A stretch of 64,000 bases of DNA from Yinghuangia sp045039925. Its GTDB lineage: Bacteria; Actinomycetota; Actinomycetes; Streptomycetales; Streptomycetaceae. The translations under genes were made by a program, and so were the position numbers. Below are positions 6,868 through 15,283 of the stretch, in pieces (the stretch's first letter is position 1; every line of letters starts with the position of its first letter). The stretch covers positions 4,836,001 through 4,900,000 of the forward strand of contig CP108400.1 of assembly GCA_045039925.1 (NCBI GenBank), given 5' to 3'. Under the pieces are notes generated by a model that worked only from the letters and a program-made list of their open reading frames with translations, had not been told where the DNA came from and searched no databases.

Positions 6868-8382
6868 TCAATTACAGGTTTTGTTGTCGGGGGGCGGGGA
6901 GCCGGTGAGGAGGTAGCTGTCGACGGCGGAATCGACGCAGGTGCTGCCGCGGAGGTAGGCGGTGTGGCCGTCGCCGTCGTAGGTGAGGAGGTGGCCGGAC
7001 TCGAGTTGGGAGGCGAGGGCCTGGGACCAGGTGTACGGGGTGGCCGGGTCGCGGGTGGTGCCGACGACGAGGATGGGGGCGGCGCCGGCGGCCTTGATCT
7101 CGTGGGGGCGGCCGGTGGCGGAGAGGGGCCAGGTGCCGCAGGTGAGGCCGGCCCAGGCGAGGGCGCGGCCGAAGGTGGGGGACGTCGCCTCGAACTCGGC
7201 GACCTGGGCCTTGACCTGGTCGGGGGTGGTGGCGGCCGGGGGGCTGTCGAGGCAGTTGACGGCGGCGTTGGCGTACATGAGGTTGGCGTAGCGGCCGTCG
7301 GCGCCGCGCTCGTAGTACATGTCGCTGAGGTCGAGGAGCGGTCCGCCGTCGCCGCGGAAGGCGGACTGGAGGGCGCGGGTGAGTTCGGGCCACTGGTCGC
7401 GCGAGTAGAGCGGGGAGAGGATGCCGGTCGTGGCGATCGGCTCGTTGACCTGCCGCTTGGCGTCGCCGGGGATGGGGTTGGCGTCGAGGGAGGCGAGGAG
7501 GCCGCGGATGCGGGCGAGGGCGGCCTCGCGGTCGGCGCCGAGGAAGCAGGAGCCGCCGGCGACGCAGTCGTCCACGTACGCGACGAGCGCGATCTCGAAG
7601 CCGCCGCCCTGCACGCGGTTGGCGGTGGCGGCGTTCTGGCTGGGGTCGATCGCGCCGTCGAGGACGAAGCGGCCCACCTTGTCGGGGAAGAGCTCGGCGT
7701 AGGTCGCGCCGAGGAAGGTGCCGTACGACGCCCCGAGGTAGTTCAGCCTGTCGTCGCCGAGCGCCTCGCGGATCTGGTCCATGTCGCGCGCCGCCTCGGC
7801 GGTGCTGACGTGGCCGAGGAGTTGGTCGGTGTTCTCCTGGCAGGACTTGCCGAATCCGGCGGCGCCGTCGACGGCGGCGTTCTCTTCTTCGGTGGTGTCG
7901 GGGGTCTGGTCGATCTGCGTGTACGCGTCCATGCCGGCGTCCGACAGGCACTTCACCGGTGAGCTGCGCCCCACGCCGCGGGGGTCGAAGCCGACGATGT
8001 CGTAGCGCTCGCGCACGTCCTTGGGGAACGCGGAGGCGGCGTAGCGCGCGAAGGAGATGCCCGAGCCGCCGGGGCCGCCCGGGTTGACCACGAGGGATCC
8101 GATGCGGTCGTCGCCTGTCGCCTTCTTGCGCAGGAGGGAGATGTCGACCTTGGGGCCGCCGGGGTCGGCGTAGTCGATGGGCACCGAGAGGGTGCCGCAG
8201 TCGAAGTTGCTGCCCTCGGGGCAACGCCCCCAGTCGATCTTGTCGGCGTCCGGCATGGGGACGGAGGTCGCCCCGCCGCTCGCGGTGCGCGGCGGGGACT
8301 CGGCCGTGTTGCCGTCGCCTCCGTCCGAGCACCCGGCCAGCAGGAGTGCGGCCGCCAATGCCGCAACGACGCGTCGCCTCAC
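6868..8382 (-). CDS. Secreted lipoprotein, S33-type tripeptidyl-aminopeptidase-like hydrolase (copy 1)
   Basis: 504 aa from a GTG with GAGGGG upstream. The signal MRRRVVAALAAALLLAGC ends in a lipobox (LAGC), so the mature protein should be lipid-anchored outside the membrane. The catalytic core is of the TAP/SlpD-SlpE type: VVNPGGPGGSG oxyanion segment, YDIVGFDPRGVGRS, nucleophile elbow GASYGTFLG (Ser about 219), a late Asp in TTRDPATPY and His in GDGHTAY. Such enzymes remove N-terminal tripeptides from exported proteins or peptides. It is the most divergent of three tandem paralogues (6868-11978). In S. coelicolor a related proteinase gene lies by holB, as I recall. Confidence 0.92.
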   Translation of the reverse strand: MRRRVVAALAAALLLAGCSDGGDGNTAESPPRTASGGATSVPMPDADKIDWGRCPEGSNFDCGTLSVPIDYADPGGPKVDISLLRKKATGDDRIGSLVVNPGGPGGSGISFARYAASAFPKDVRERYDIVGFDPRGVGRSSPVKCLSDAGMDAYTQIDQTPDTTEEENAAVDGAAGFGKSCQENTDQLLGHVSTAEAARDMDQIREALGDDRLNYLGASYGTFLGATYAELFPDKVGRFVLDGAIDPSQNAATANRVQGGGFEIALVAYVDDCVAGGSCFLGADREAALARIRGLLASLDANPIPGDAKRQVNEPIATTGILSPLYSRDQWPELTRALQSAFRGDGGPLLDLSDMYYERGADGRYANLMYANAAVNCLDSPPAATTPDQVKAQVAEFEATSPTFGRALAWAGLTCGTWPLSATGRPHEIKAAGAAPILVVGTTRDPATPYTWSQALASQLESGHLLTYDGDGHTAYLRGSTCVDSAVDSYLLTGSPPPDNKTCN

Positions 8383-8557
8383 ACGTACCAGCCCCTCGCC
8401 TCGCCCCTCGGCCGCCGGGGCCGACCGTCGTCTTGAGCGTATCCGGCCGGGGGGCGGGGACCGTGCGTTGACGGCGACTTGCGGAGTGCCGCGGAGGGGG
8501 CGTGAAGGGGGCGTGAAGGTGGTCGAGCGGGCGTACGAGGCCTGTTTCGGGGCGGTC

Positions 8558-8583
8558 GCGGGGGACGCCTGTGGGTCCCCCGC
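8558..8583 (-). terminator. Terminator-like hairpin after S33 copy 2
   Basis: 9-bp GC stem (GCGGGGGAC/GTCCCCCGC) with an 8-nt loop, 11 nt beyond the stop of the gene ending at 8594. No T run, as usual in high-GC actinomycetes. Confidence 0.5.
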
Positions 8584-8593
8584 GCCGGTGGGG

Positions 8594-10255
8594 TCAGGAG
8601 CAGCGGGTGTTGGGGGCGGGCATGATGCCGTCGAGGAGGTAGGCGTTGACGGCGTTGTCGATGCACGCGTTGCCGCGGCCGTACGCCGTGTGCCCCTCGC
8701 CCTCCAGCGTCAGCAGCGTGGCGTTCTCGAAGCCCGCCGCAAGGCGCTCGGAGGCGGCGTACGGGGTCGCCGGGTCGCCGGTCGTGCCGATCACCAGGAT
8801 CGGCTCGCTGCCGGGCGCCTCGACCGTGTGCGGCTTCTCGGTCGTGCGGAACGGCCAGAACTCGCAGCCGGGGCCGTCGAGATCCTCGGCGACGGTGTCG
8901 CGCGAGAACAGCGGGGCCTCGCGGTGCAGCCGGTCCAGGACCTCCTGGACGCGCTGCGGCGAGGGCGCGTCGGACATGCCGTCGACGCAGCTGATGACGG
9001 ACAGGGCGTCTATCGACCCGTCGTACTTCCCGTTCTCGTCACGGCCGTTGTAGTCGTCGGCGTACAGGACCAGCGGGGTGCCGTCGCCGCGCTTCACGGC
9101 GGCGGTGAACGCCTCGCGCAGGGCACTCCAGCCCTGGTCCTCGTCGGCGTACAGGAGCCGGATCATGCCGGTCCACCCGAGGCTGGAGGTGAGCTTGCGG
9201 CCGTCGGTCAGGCGCGTGGTCAGCGGGGACGTGCGCAGGCTGTCCAGGAAGTCGACGCCGACCAGTGCGGCTTTGTCGGGGTCGCTGCCGAGCGGGCAGC
9301 CGGGGCGCGTCGCGCAGTCCTTCGCGAAGCGCGTGAAGGACTCCTCGAATCCGACCTGCTGGGCGATCGAGTCGTCGAGCGGGTCGGCCGCCGGGTCGAC
9401 GGCCCCGTCGAGGACGAGGCGGCCGGTGCGGTTCGGGAACTCCTCGGCGTACAAGGCTCCGAGGTAGGTGCCGTACGAGTAGCCCAGGTAGTTCAGCCGG
9501 TCGTCGCCGACGACCACGCGCAGGACGTCCATGTCGCGCGCGACGTTGCGGGTGCCGACGAACGGCAGCAGGTCACCGGAGTAGCGCTCGCAGCCGGCCA
9601 CGAACTCCTTGCTGCGCTGCTCGTCGAACGCGGTACTGGCCGGGATGTCCTTCGGGTCGGGCCCGTCGTCCGCGTCGCGCCGGTCGCGCTCGGCGTCGTC
9701 GAGGCACTTCACCTGTGAGCTTTTCCCCACGCCGCGCGGGTCGAAGGCGACTATGTCGAAGGCTTTGTGGAGCTCCGGGTCCGTGCTCTCGAACGAGCCC
9801 TTGAGGTAGTCGAGGCCGGAGCCGCCCGGCCCGCCGGGGTTGGTGAGCAGCGAACCTATTCGCGCGCTCCCCTTCGCGGTGGCCTGATAACGCATGACCG
9901 CGATCTCGACGGCCTTGGTCCCCGGGTTCGCGTAGTCGAGGGGTACGCGCAGCGTCGCGCACTCGAGTTCGCCCTCGTCCGCTTGCGTCTCCACGTCGTC
10001 CGCACAGGCCTTCCAGCCCGGCCGCTGCGTGTAGAAGGACGTCAGCGCGGGATCGTTCTGCCCCTTGGCGCCGGGGATCGGGGTCGTGTCCGGACCGCCG
10101 GCCGCCCCGGGAGCACCGGCCCCCGGGTTGCCCGCCGACTCCTTGATCTTGGAGGCCACGCCGCCCGACGAGCACCCCGCGACAAGAACGGCGGTGACAA
10201 GGGCGGCGGGTATTGCCCCGCGCAGACGGGCGCCGTGGCGGCTGGAGATCCTCAC
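8594..10255 (-). CDS. Secreted lipoprotein, S33-type tripeptidyl-aminopeptidase-like hydrolase (copy 2)
   Basis: About 553 aa from the GTG at 10255, which places a lipobox (LVAGC, Cys 28) at the usual distance; the frame is open to 10414 but adds an improbable Ser/Pro/Arg stretch. Motifs: LLTNPGGPGGSG, FDIVAFDPRGVGKS, nucleophile GYSYGTYLG, GTTGDPATPYA and a terminal GEGHTAYG with the catalytic His. A low-complexity Gly/Ala/Pro linker follows the lipid anchor. It is closer to copy 3 than to copy 1 by eye (shared GYSYGTYLGxLY, RGDGTPLVLYADDYNGR type segments). All three lie on the same strand and probably arose by tandem duplication. Confidence 0.9.
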   Translation of the reverse strand: MRISSRHGARLRGAIPAALVTAVLVAGCSSGGVASKIKESAGNPGAGAPGAAGGPDTTPIPGAKGQNDPALTSFYTQRPGWKACADDVETQADEGELECATLRVPLDYANPGTKAVEIAVMRYQATAKGSARIGSLLTNPGGPGGSGLDYLKGSFESTDPELHKAFDIVAFDPRGVGKSSQVKCLDDAERDRRDADDGPDPKDIPASTAFDEQRSKEFVAGCERYSGDLLPFVGTRNVARDMDVLRVVVGDDRLNYLGYSYGTYLGALYAEEFPNRTGRLVLDGAVDPAADPLDDSIAQQVGFEESFTRFAKDCATRPGCPLGSDPDKAALVGVDFLDSLRTSPLTTRLTDGRKLTSSLGWTGMIRLLYADEDQGWSALREAFTAAVKRGDGTPLVLYADDYNGRDENGKYDGSIDALSVISCVDGMSDAPSPQRVQEVLDRLHREAPLFSRDTVAEDLDGPGCEFWPFRTTEKPHTVEAPGSEPILVIGTTGDPATPYAASERLAAGFENATLLTLEGEGHTAYGRGNACIDNAVNAYLLDGIMPAPNTRCS

Positions 10256-10298
10256 CTTGTCATGCCTACCACGTGCCCGGGGCTGGTGTTCGGTCGGA

Positions 10299-11978
10299 CT
10301 ACTGCACGCACCTGGTCCCGACGGGGGGCATGGTGCCGTCGAGGAAGAACTTGTCGACGGCGGCGTCGATGCAGTCGTTGCCCTTGCCGTACGCCGCGTG
10401 GCCCTCACCCTCAAGGGTGAGGAGGGTGGCGTTGCCGAGCCCCTGTGCGAGGCGCTCGGAGGCCGCGTACGGCGTCGCGGGGTCGCCGGTGGTACCGATC
10501 ACCAGCACCGGGCTGTCCGCGGGCGCCTTGATCGTGTGGGGCTTCTCCGGGGTCTTGTACGGCCAGAACTCGCACCCGGGCCCGTCGAAGTCCTCCGCAA
10601 CCGTGTCCCGCGAGAAGAGCGGCGCCTCCTTGCGCAGCTTGTCGAGGACCTGTTGGACCCGTTCGGGTGACGGCGCCTCGGCTGCGCCGTCCGCGCAGCG
10701 AATGGCCGGAAGGGCGTCCATCGAGCCGTCGTACTGGCCCTTCTCGTTGCGCCCGTTGTAGTTGTCGGCGTAGAAGAGCAGCGCGGAGCCGTCGCCGTCG
10801 CGCATCGCGAGAGTGAAGGCGTCCCGCAGCCACTTCCAGCGCTCCGCGTCGCCGTAGAGCAGGCTGATCATCCCGGTCCAGCCGAGACTGGACGTCAGCT
10901 TGCGGCCCTGCTCGCGCGTCGGCAGCGGCTCGGTGCGCAGCCCGTCGAGGAAGTCGATCCCCACCAGGGCCGCCTTGTCGGCGTCGCGGCCCAGGGGGCA
11001 GCCGGCGAGCTTGGCACAGTCCTTGGCGAAGCGCGTGAACGCCTGCTCGAACCCGATCTGCTGGTTCACCGACTTCTCGAGCGGATCCTCGGCGGGGTCG
11101 ACGGCGGCGTCGAGAACGAGGCGGCCCGCCTTGTCGGGGAACTCCTCGAGGTACAAGGAGCCGAGGTAGGTGCCGTAGGAGTAGCCCAGGTAGTGCAGTT
11201 CCGCATCTCCGACGACGCCGCGCAGGACGTCCATGTCACGCGCCGCATTGCGGGTGCCGATGAACGGCAGCAGATCGCCGGACTTGGCCTGGCAGGCGTC
11301 GGCGAATTCCTTGCTCTTCTGCTCGGAGTACGCGTTGCTCGCCGCGCGGTCCTTGGGGTCGGGCCCGTCGTCCGCGTTGTCCCGGTCTCTGGCCTTGTCG
11401 TCGAGGCACTGCACCGGATTGCTCTCTCCGACGCCGCGGGGGTCGAAGCCGATGATGTCGAAGCGCTCGTGCATTTCGCCCTCGAAGCGCTCGTACGCGT
11501 ACTGCAGCCACTCCTTGCCGGACCCGCCCGGTCCGCCCGGATTCACCAGGAGACTGCCGACGCGTGCCCCGGGGTTCGCCGCCTGGTGCCGCATGACCGC
11601 GATGTCGATCGAACGAGCGGCCGGGTTCGCGTAGTCCAGCGGTACGCGGAGCTTCGCGCACCCGAACTCGGCCTCGTCCTTCTCCTCGGTCTCGGGGTCG
11701 TCCTTGCACGCCTTCCACGCCAACTCCTGTGCGTAGAACTCCTTGAGCGCCGGATCGTCCTGCCCTTTGGGGGCGGGGGTCGGCGGAGGCGGGGCGGTGG
11801 TGCCAGGAGCGCCCGGAGCCGCGTCGCCGGGAGTCGGAGAGGCGGACGTCTTCGACTCGGCAACATTGCCGGCGACGTCACCGCCGCCCGGGCTGCATCC
11901 GGCGAGCAGCGCCACGGAGACGGTGAGCGCGGGTATTCCGCGGCGTAGGAGAGCGCGTCTGGGCGCAGGGGCGGTCAC
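10299..11978 (-). CDS. Secreted lipoprotein, S33-type tripeptidyl-aminopeptidase-like hydrolase (copy 3)
   Basis: 559 aa from the GTG at 11978, which gives a lipobox LLAGC with Cys 28; an alternative TTG at 12008 would add ten residues. Motifs: LLVNPGGPGGSG, FDIIGFDPRGVGES, nucleophile GYSYGTYLGSLY, GTTGDPATPYA, and GEGHAAYG carrying the His. A Thr/Pro-rich linker separates the lipid anchor from the fold. Only 43 bp separate its stop from the start of copy 2, so cotranscription is likely. Same predicted role as copy 2: extracytoplasmic removal of N-terminal peptides. Confidence 0.9.
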   Translation of the reverse strand: MTAPAPRRALLRRGIPALTVSVALLAGCSPGGGDVAGNVAESKTSASPTPGDAAPGAPGTTAPPPPTPAPKGQDDPALKEFYAQELAWKACKDDPETEEKDEAEFGCAKLRVPLDYANPAARSIDIAVMRHQAANPGARVGSLLVNPGGPGGSGKEWLQYAYERFEGEMHERFDIIGFDPRGVGESNPVQCLDDKARDRDNADDGPDPKDRAASNAYSEQKSKEFADACQAKSGDLLPFIGTRNAARDMDVLRGVVGDAELHYLGYSYGTYLGSLYLEEFPDKAGRLVLDAAVDPAEDPLEKSVNQQIGFEQAFTRFAKDCAKLAGCPLGRDADKAALVGIDFLDGLRTEPLPTREQGRKLTSSLGWTGMISLLYGDAERWKWLRDAFTLAMRDGDGSALLFYADNYNGRNEKGQYDGSMDALPAIRCADGAAEAPSPERVQQVLDKLRKEAPLFSRDTVAEDFDGPGCEFWPYKTPEKPHTIKAPADSPVLVIGTTGDPATPYAASERLAQGLGNATLLTLEGEGHAAYGKGNDCIDAAVDKFFLDGTMPPVGTRCVQ

Positions 11979-12054
11979 GCGAGAACAAGTACCACAGCGA
12001 CCTGCCAACCCGATGGGCGGGGCATCGGCGCAGCGCAGCAGGGGTGTTCAGGGT

Positions 12055-13626
12055 TCAGGGCCGCCGTGTCGACGTCGCGCCGCTGCTCGCCCCTGTGGCG
12101 GTCGAGGTGGAGGACGGGGACTTCTCCGTGCTGTCCGTGACGTTCCGGTCCAGGAACGCCAGCGCGGCGGGGAGTTGCTTGGAGACGACGCCGGACGCGG
12201 TGGCGTTCTCGACGACGGTCGGGGCCTTGGCGGCCGCCTTGAAGGCGATCGCGTCCTGGCGGGCGGCGGAGGCCGAGCTCGCGTTGGAGACGAACACCCG
12301 CACGTCCGGGTTCTTGGCCAGCAGCGCCTTGGGCTGCTGCGCGTCGCGTACGCCCGGCGCCGACGGCCACAGCGGCGAAGTCAGTTCCAGGGGACCCGAC
12401 ATGCTCGCCGAGGCGGCGTAGTACTGCGGGTACTGGAGCGCGTACTTCGTCGCGCACAGGCCTCCGGCACCCTCGCCGAGCAGCCCCCACGAAGCGCGCT
12501 CGGTCGAGACGCGGAACGTCGCGGCCACCGCCTCGCGCACGTCCTCGTTGTGGAAGGTCGCCATGCTCGGCTTGCCCGGTATGTCGCTGCACTCGGTGTC
12601 GATGTCGGCCGGGTCGGCGAGCGCGTTCAACTCGTTCTGCTGATACGGCGTCAACTCCGGCGCCACGATCACGAACGGCGGCAGAGTGCCACTCGTGATG
12701 CCGTCGGTCAGGTCGGCGAGCAGCCCCATTCCGGGCTCCAGCATCGAGTTGGCGCCCACGCCCGGGTACGCCGAGTGCACGACGAGAACCGGGAAGCTCT
12801 TGCTGCGCATGTCCTCTTGCGCGTACTGCGGCGGGAGCCACACCCACACGTCGGACGTCACGCCGGAGCGGCGGCCCGCGAGTTCGAGGTGGTTGAGCAC
12901 GCCGCCGGAGCGGGTGCCGAGCGACTGGAACTGCTGGGGGCCCAACGGTGCCAGGTTGCCACCAGGGGAACTGGTGGAGGGGCGGGGCGTGGAGGCCGGA
13001 CTGGTGCCGACGGCGGCGGGGGCCGTCTTCTCGTCGTCGTCCCCGCCCGCGAGGCTGTTGTACGCCAGGGTGCCCACAGCGCCAGCGGCCACCACGAACG
13101 CCAAGGTGACTCCGCCGACCACGAGTTGGGGGCGCCGGGTCCGCGCGGGACGCTCCGGCTCGGGACCGATCACCGCGAGGGGGGTGAGCTGGTCCGGGTC
13201 GATCTCGAGGATCTCGGACGCGCGTTCGGGCGCCTGTTCGTGCGCCGCGGAGCGTACGTCGGCCGCAACGGGCTCGGCGTAGCCGGCGTGCGCGACCGAA
13301 GCGGCGGGCACGACCGGGGTGACCGTCGGCGGCGGCAGCGGCGTGAACGGGGGCGGCGTGGGCGTGGGCACCGGGCCCGAACCCGGGCGCGGCGGAGCGG
13401 AGATCATCGGGGTCGACAGCGGCGTGTCGTCGTCGCGCCGGGTGACGACGGTCGGGCGTACCGGCTCGTCGGCGAAGTCACTGTGCGGAACGGCTGGTTC
13501 CGGCCCGGTTCCGTCGGCCGCGCGCCGCTGGAGCTTCGCGCCCTGCGTGCGCAGGAGGTACGTGACGGCGAAGCCCAACGTCGCCGCGATCAGCAGGGCC
13601 TTGAGTGCCTTCCGCACCGGTCGCAC
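12055..13626 (-). CDS. Membrane-anchored esterase-fold (alpha/beta hydrolase) protein lacking the nucleophile Ser
   Basis: 523 aa from a GTG at 13626. A hydrophobic segment near residues 8-25 precedes a Pro-rich cytoplasmic-like stretch; a second, clear TM (QLVVGGVTLAFVVAAGAVG) at about 170-190 is followed by a Ser/Pro linker and an esterase-D/antigen-85-type domain. In that domain the nucleophile elbow, normally G-x-S-x-G-G, reads LLGEGAGGLCATKYAL, with Gly (codon GGT) in place of Ser. The Ser/Thr-rich tail ends the protein. Catalysis is therefore doubtful, and a binding role is possible. Lies upstream of the three S33 lipoproteins on the same strand. Confidence 0.85.
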   Translation of the reverse strand: MRPVRKALKALLIAATLGFAVTYLLRTQGAKLQRRAADGTGPEPAVPHSDFADEPVRPTVVTRRDDDTPLSTPMISAPPRPGSGPVPTPTPPPFTPLPPPTVTPVVPAASVAHAGYAEPVAADVRSAAHEQAPERASEILEIDPDQLTPLAVIGPEPERPARTRRPQLVVGGVTLAFVVAAGAVGTLAYNSLAGGDDDEKTAPAAVGTSPASTPRPSTSSPGGNLAPLGPQQFQSLGTRSGGVLNHLELAGRRSGVTSDVWVWLPPQYAQEDMRSKSFPVLVVHSAYPGVGANSMLEPGMGLLADLTDGITSGTLPPFVIVAPELTPYQQNELNALADPADIDTECSDIPGKPSMATFHNEDVREAVAATFRVSTERASWGLLGEGAGGLCATKYALQYPQYYAASASMSGPLELTSPLWPSAPGVRDAQQPKALLAKNPDVRVFVSNASSASAARQDAIAFKAAAKAPTVVENATASGVVSKQLPAALAFLDRNVTDSTEKSPSSTSTATGASSGATSTRRP

Positions 13627-13642
13627 CGACTTGCACCGTCCT

Positions 13643-13702
13643 TGGCAGTAGTTCTGGGAGCAGTTCTGGCAGTCGTTCTGGCAGCAGTTCTGGCAATGCT
13701 TC
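13643..13702. repeat. Five 12-bp tandem repeats
   Basis: Five consecutive 12-bp units of the form TGGCAGCAGTTC (TGGCAGTAGTTC, TGGGAGCAGTTC, TGGCAGTCGTTC, TGGCAGCAGTTC, TGGCAATGCTTC). They lie just upstream of the esterase-fold gene start and may sit in its 5' region. No coding function supported. Confidence 0.75.
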
Positions 13703-13839
13703 TCTGGAGCAATGGCAAAGGGTCGCCTGTGAGTACCGCCGGAGGACCGGCAATGGGATCACAGTGACCCGGGAGGCGGCTGGTCCGCCGTGGGGAACTC
13801 TCCCATGTCGACGCCTCGGACGCCGCTCCGGGTTCCCGC

Positions 13840-15027
13840 TCAGCCGGCCCGAAGGGTCAGCGCCATGGCCTCGACGGCCAGGAGTGGGGCGACATTTGTG
13901 TCGATCGCGCGTCGGCAGGCGAGGATCGCCTCGATGCGGCGCAGCGTCGTCTCGGGGGTCGCCGAGCGCGCGACGCCGTCGAGCAAGGGGCGCATCTGCT
14001 CGTTGTCCAGCGGGACTTCGGCCCCGAACTGGATGGCCAAGACGTCGCGGTAGAACGCCGCGAGGTCGATCAGCGCGAGGTCGAGGCAGTCGCGCTGGGT
14101 GCGCGTCGCGCGCTTCTTCTGGCGGTTCTCCAATTCCTTGACGACGCCTGCCGTGCCCGACGGCAGGCGACCGCCCGGAGTCGAGGCGCCGAGCGCGCTG
14201 CGCAACTCCTCGGTCTCGCGCGCGTCCAGCTCCTCGCTGATCTGCTTCGCGTCGGCGGCGGCCGCGTCGACCAGGCGCTGCGCGGCGGCCATGCAGCTGC
14301 CGATGTCGGCGAGTTGGGTCGGCAGCTTGAGCACCTCGGCACGGCGCATCCGGGTCTGCTCGTCGGTGGCGAGGCGGCGGGCACGCCCGATGTGGCCGCC
14401 GGTCGCGCGGGCGGCGTACGCGGCCATCGCCGGGTCGATCCCGTCGCGCCGGGCGAGCATGTCGGCGACCGCACCGACCGGCGGCGTACGCAGCGCGATG
14501 TGCCGGCAGCGCGAACGGATCGTCGGCAGCGCGTCCTCGACGGACGGCGCGCAGAGCATCCACACCGTACGCGGCGACGGTTCCTCGATGGCCTTCAGCA
14601 GGACGTTGCCCGCGCCTTCCGTGAGCCGGTCGGCGTCCTCCAGCACGATGACCTGCCAGCGCCCGCCCGCCGGGGACATCGCGGCCCGGCGGACCAGGTC
14701 GCGCGTCTCCTTCACGCCGATCGACAGCAGCTCGGTGCCGATCACGTCGACGTCCGCGTGTGTGCCGGTCAGCGCGGTGTGGCATCCGTCGCAGTGGCCG
14801 CAGCCGGGCTCGGCGCCCAGGGCCAGGTCGGGGCTCACGCACTGGAGGGCCGCCGCGAAGGCGCGGGCGGCGGTGGAACGGCCGGAGCCGGGCGGGCCGG
14901 TGAACAGCCACGCGTGGGTCATGCCGCCCGACGCCTCACCGGCGAGCGCGGCGCGCCCGGCCGACGCCGCGGCGCGCAGCTGGCCGACGACGCGGTCCTG
15001 GCCGACCAGGTCGTCCCACACGGTCAC
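13840..15027 (-). CDS. holB: DNA polymerase III subunit delta'
   Basis: 395 aa, start GTG at 15027 (VTVWDDLVGQDRVVGQL). AAA+ clamp-loader fold: Walker A GPPGSGRST, zinc-binding cysteines in CGHCDGC with an upstream Cys, sensor-type LEDADRLTEGAGNVLLKAIEEP, and SRCRHIALR. It is part of the clamp loader that places the beta clamp on primed DNA. In bacteria it commonly neighbours tmk, as it does here: the tmk fusion lies 256 bp upstream on the same strand. The gap between them holds a perfect TTGTCCACA DnaA box. Confidence 0.95.
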   Translation of the reverse strand: MTVWDDLVGQDRVVGQLRAAASAGRAALAGEASGGMTHAWLFTGPPGSGRSTAARAFAAALQCVSPDLALGAEPGCGHCDGCHTALTGTHADVDVIGTELLSIGVKETRDLVRRAAMSPAGGRWQVIVLEDADRLTEGAGNVLLKAIEEPSPRTVWMLCAPSVEDALPTIRSRCRHIALRTPPVGAVADMLARRDGIDPAMAAYAARATGGHIGRARRLATDEQTRMRRAEVLKLPTQLADIGSCMAAAQRLVDAAAADAKQISEELDARETEELRSALGASTPGGRLPSGTAGVVKELENRQKKRATRTQRDCLDLALIDLAAFYRDVLAIQFGAEVPLDNEQMRPLLDGVARSATPETTLRRIEAILACRRAIDTNVAPLLAVEAMALTLRAG

Positions 15028-15173
15028 GGTGGCGTGCTCCTCGGAGTGGCGGGTGGTTCAGAGGTCTGCGAGTACGACCGTACCGGGCGGAACGGACAGC
15101 CCACGAATGCCCGCGGCGCGTCCCCGCCGCCTCGTCCCCGCGCGTCATCCGCGGGGGGGGGCACCGACCCAGG

Positions 15174-15182
15174 TTGTCCACA
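15174..15182 (+). promoter_or_regulatory. DnaA box (TTGTCCACA)
   Basis: Perfect match to the Streptomyces-preferred DnaA box TTGTCCACA, located in the 256-bp gap between the tmk fusion and holB. Isolated, so it is not an origin; a titration or transcription-control site is conceivable. Fewer than one perfect match is expected by chance in this GC-rich window. Confidence 0.5.
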
Positions 15183-15283
15183 GGACCGAAACAAGCCCCC
15201 ACTTCAGGGGTTGTAGCACAGTCGCCGCGAACCGTGCGTTGCGGTTTCCACAGCCCGGCGCGCCTGCCCCGTCCGCCCGGACC

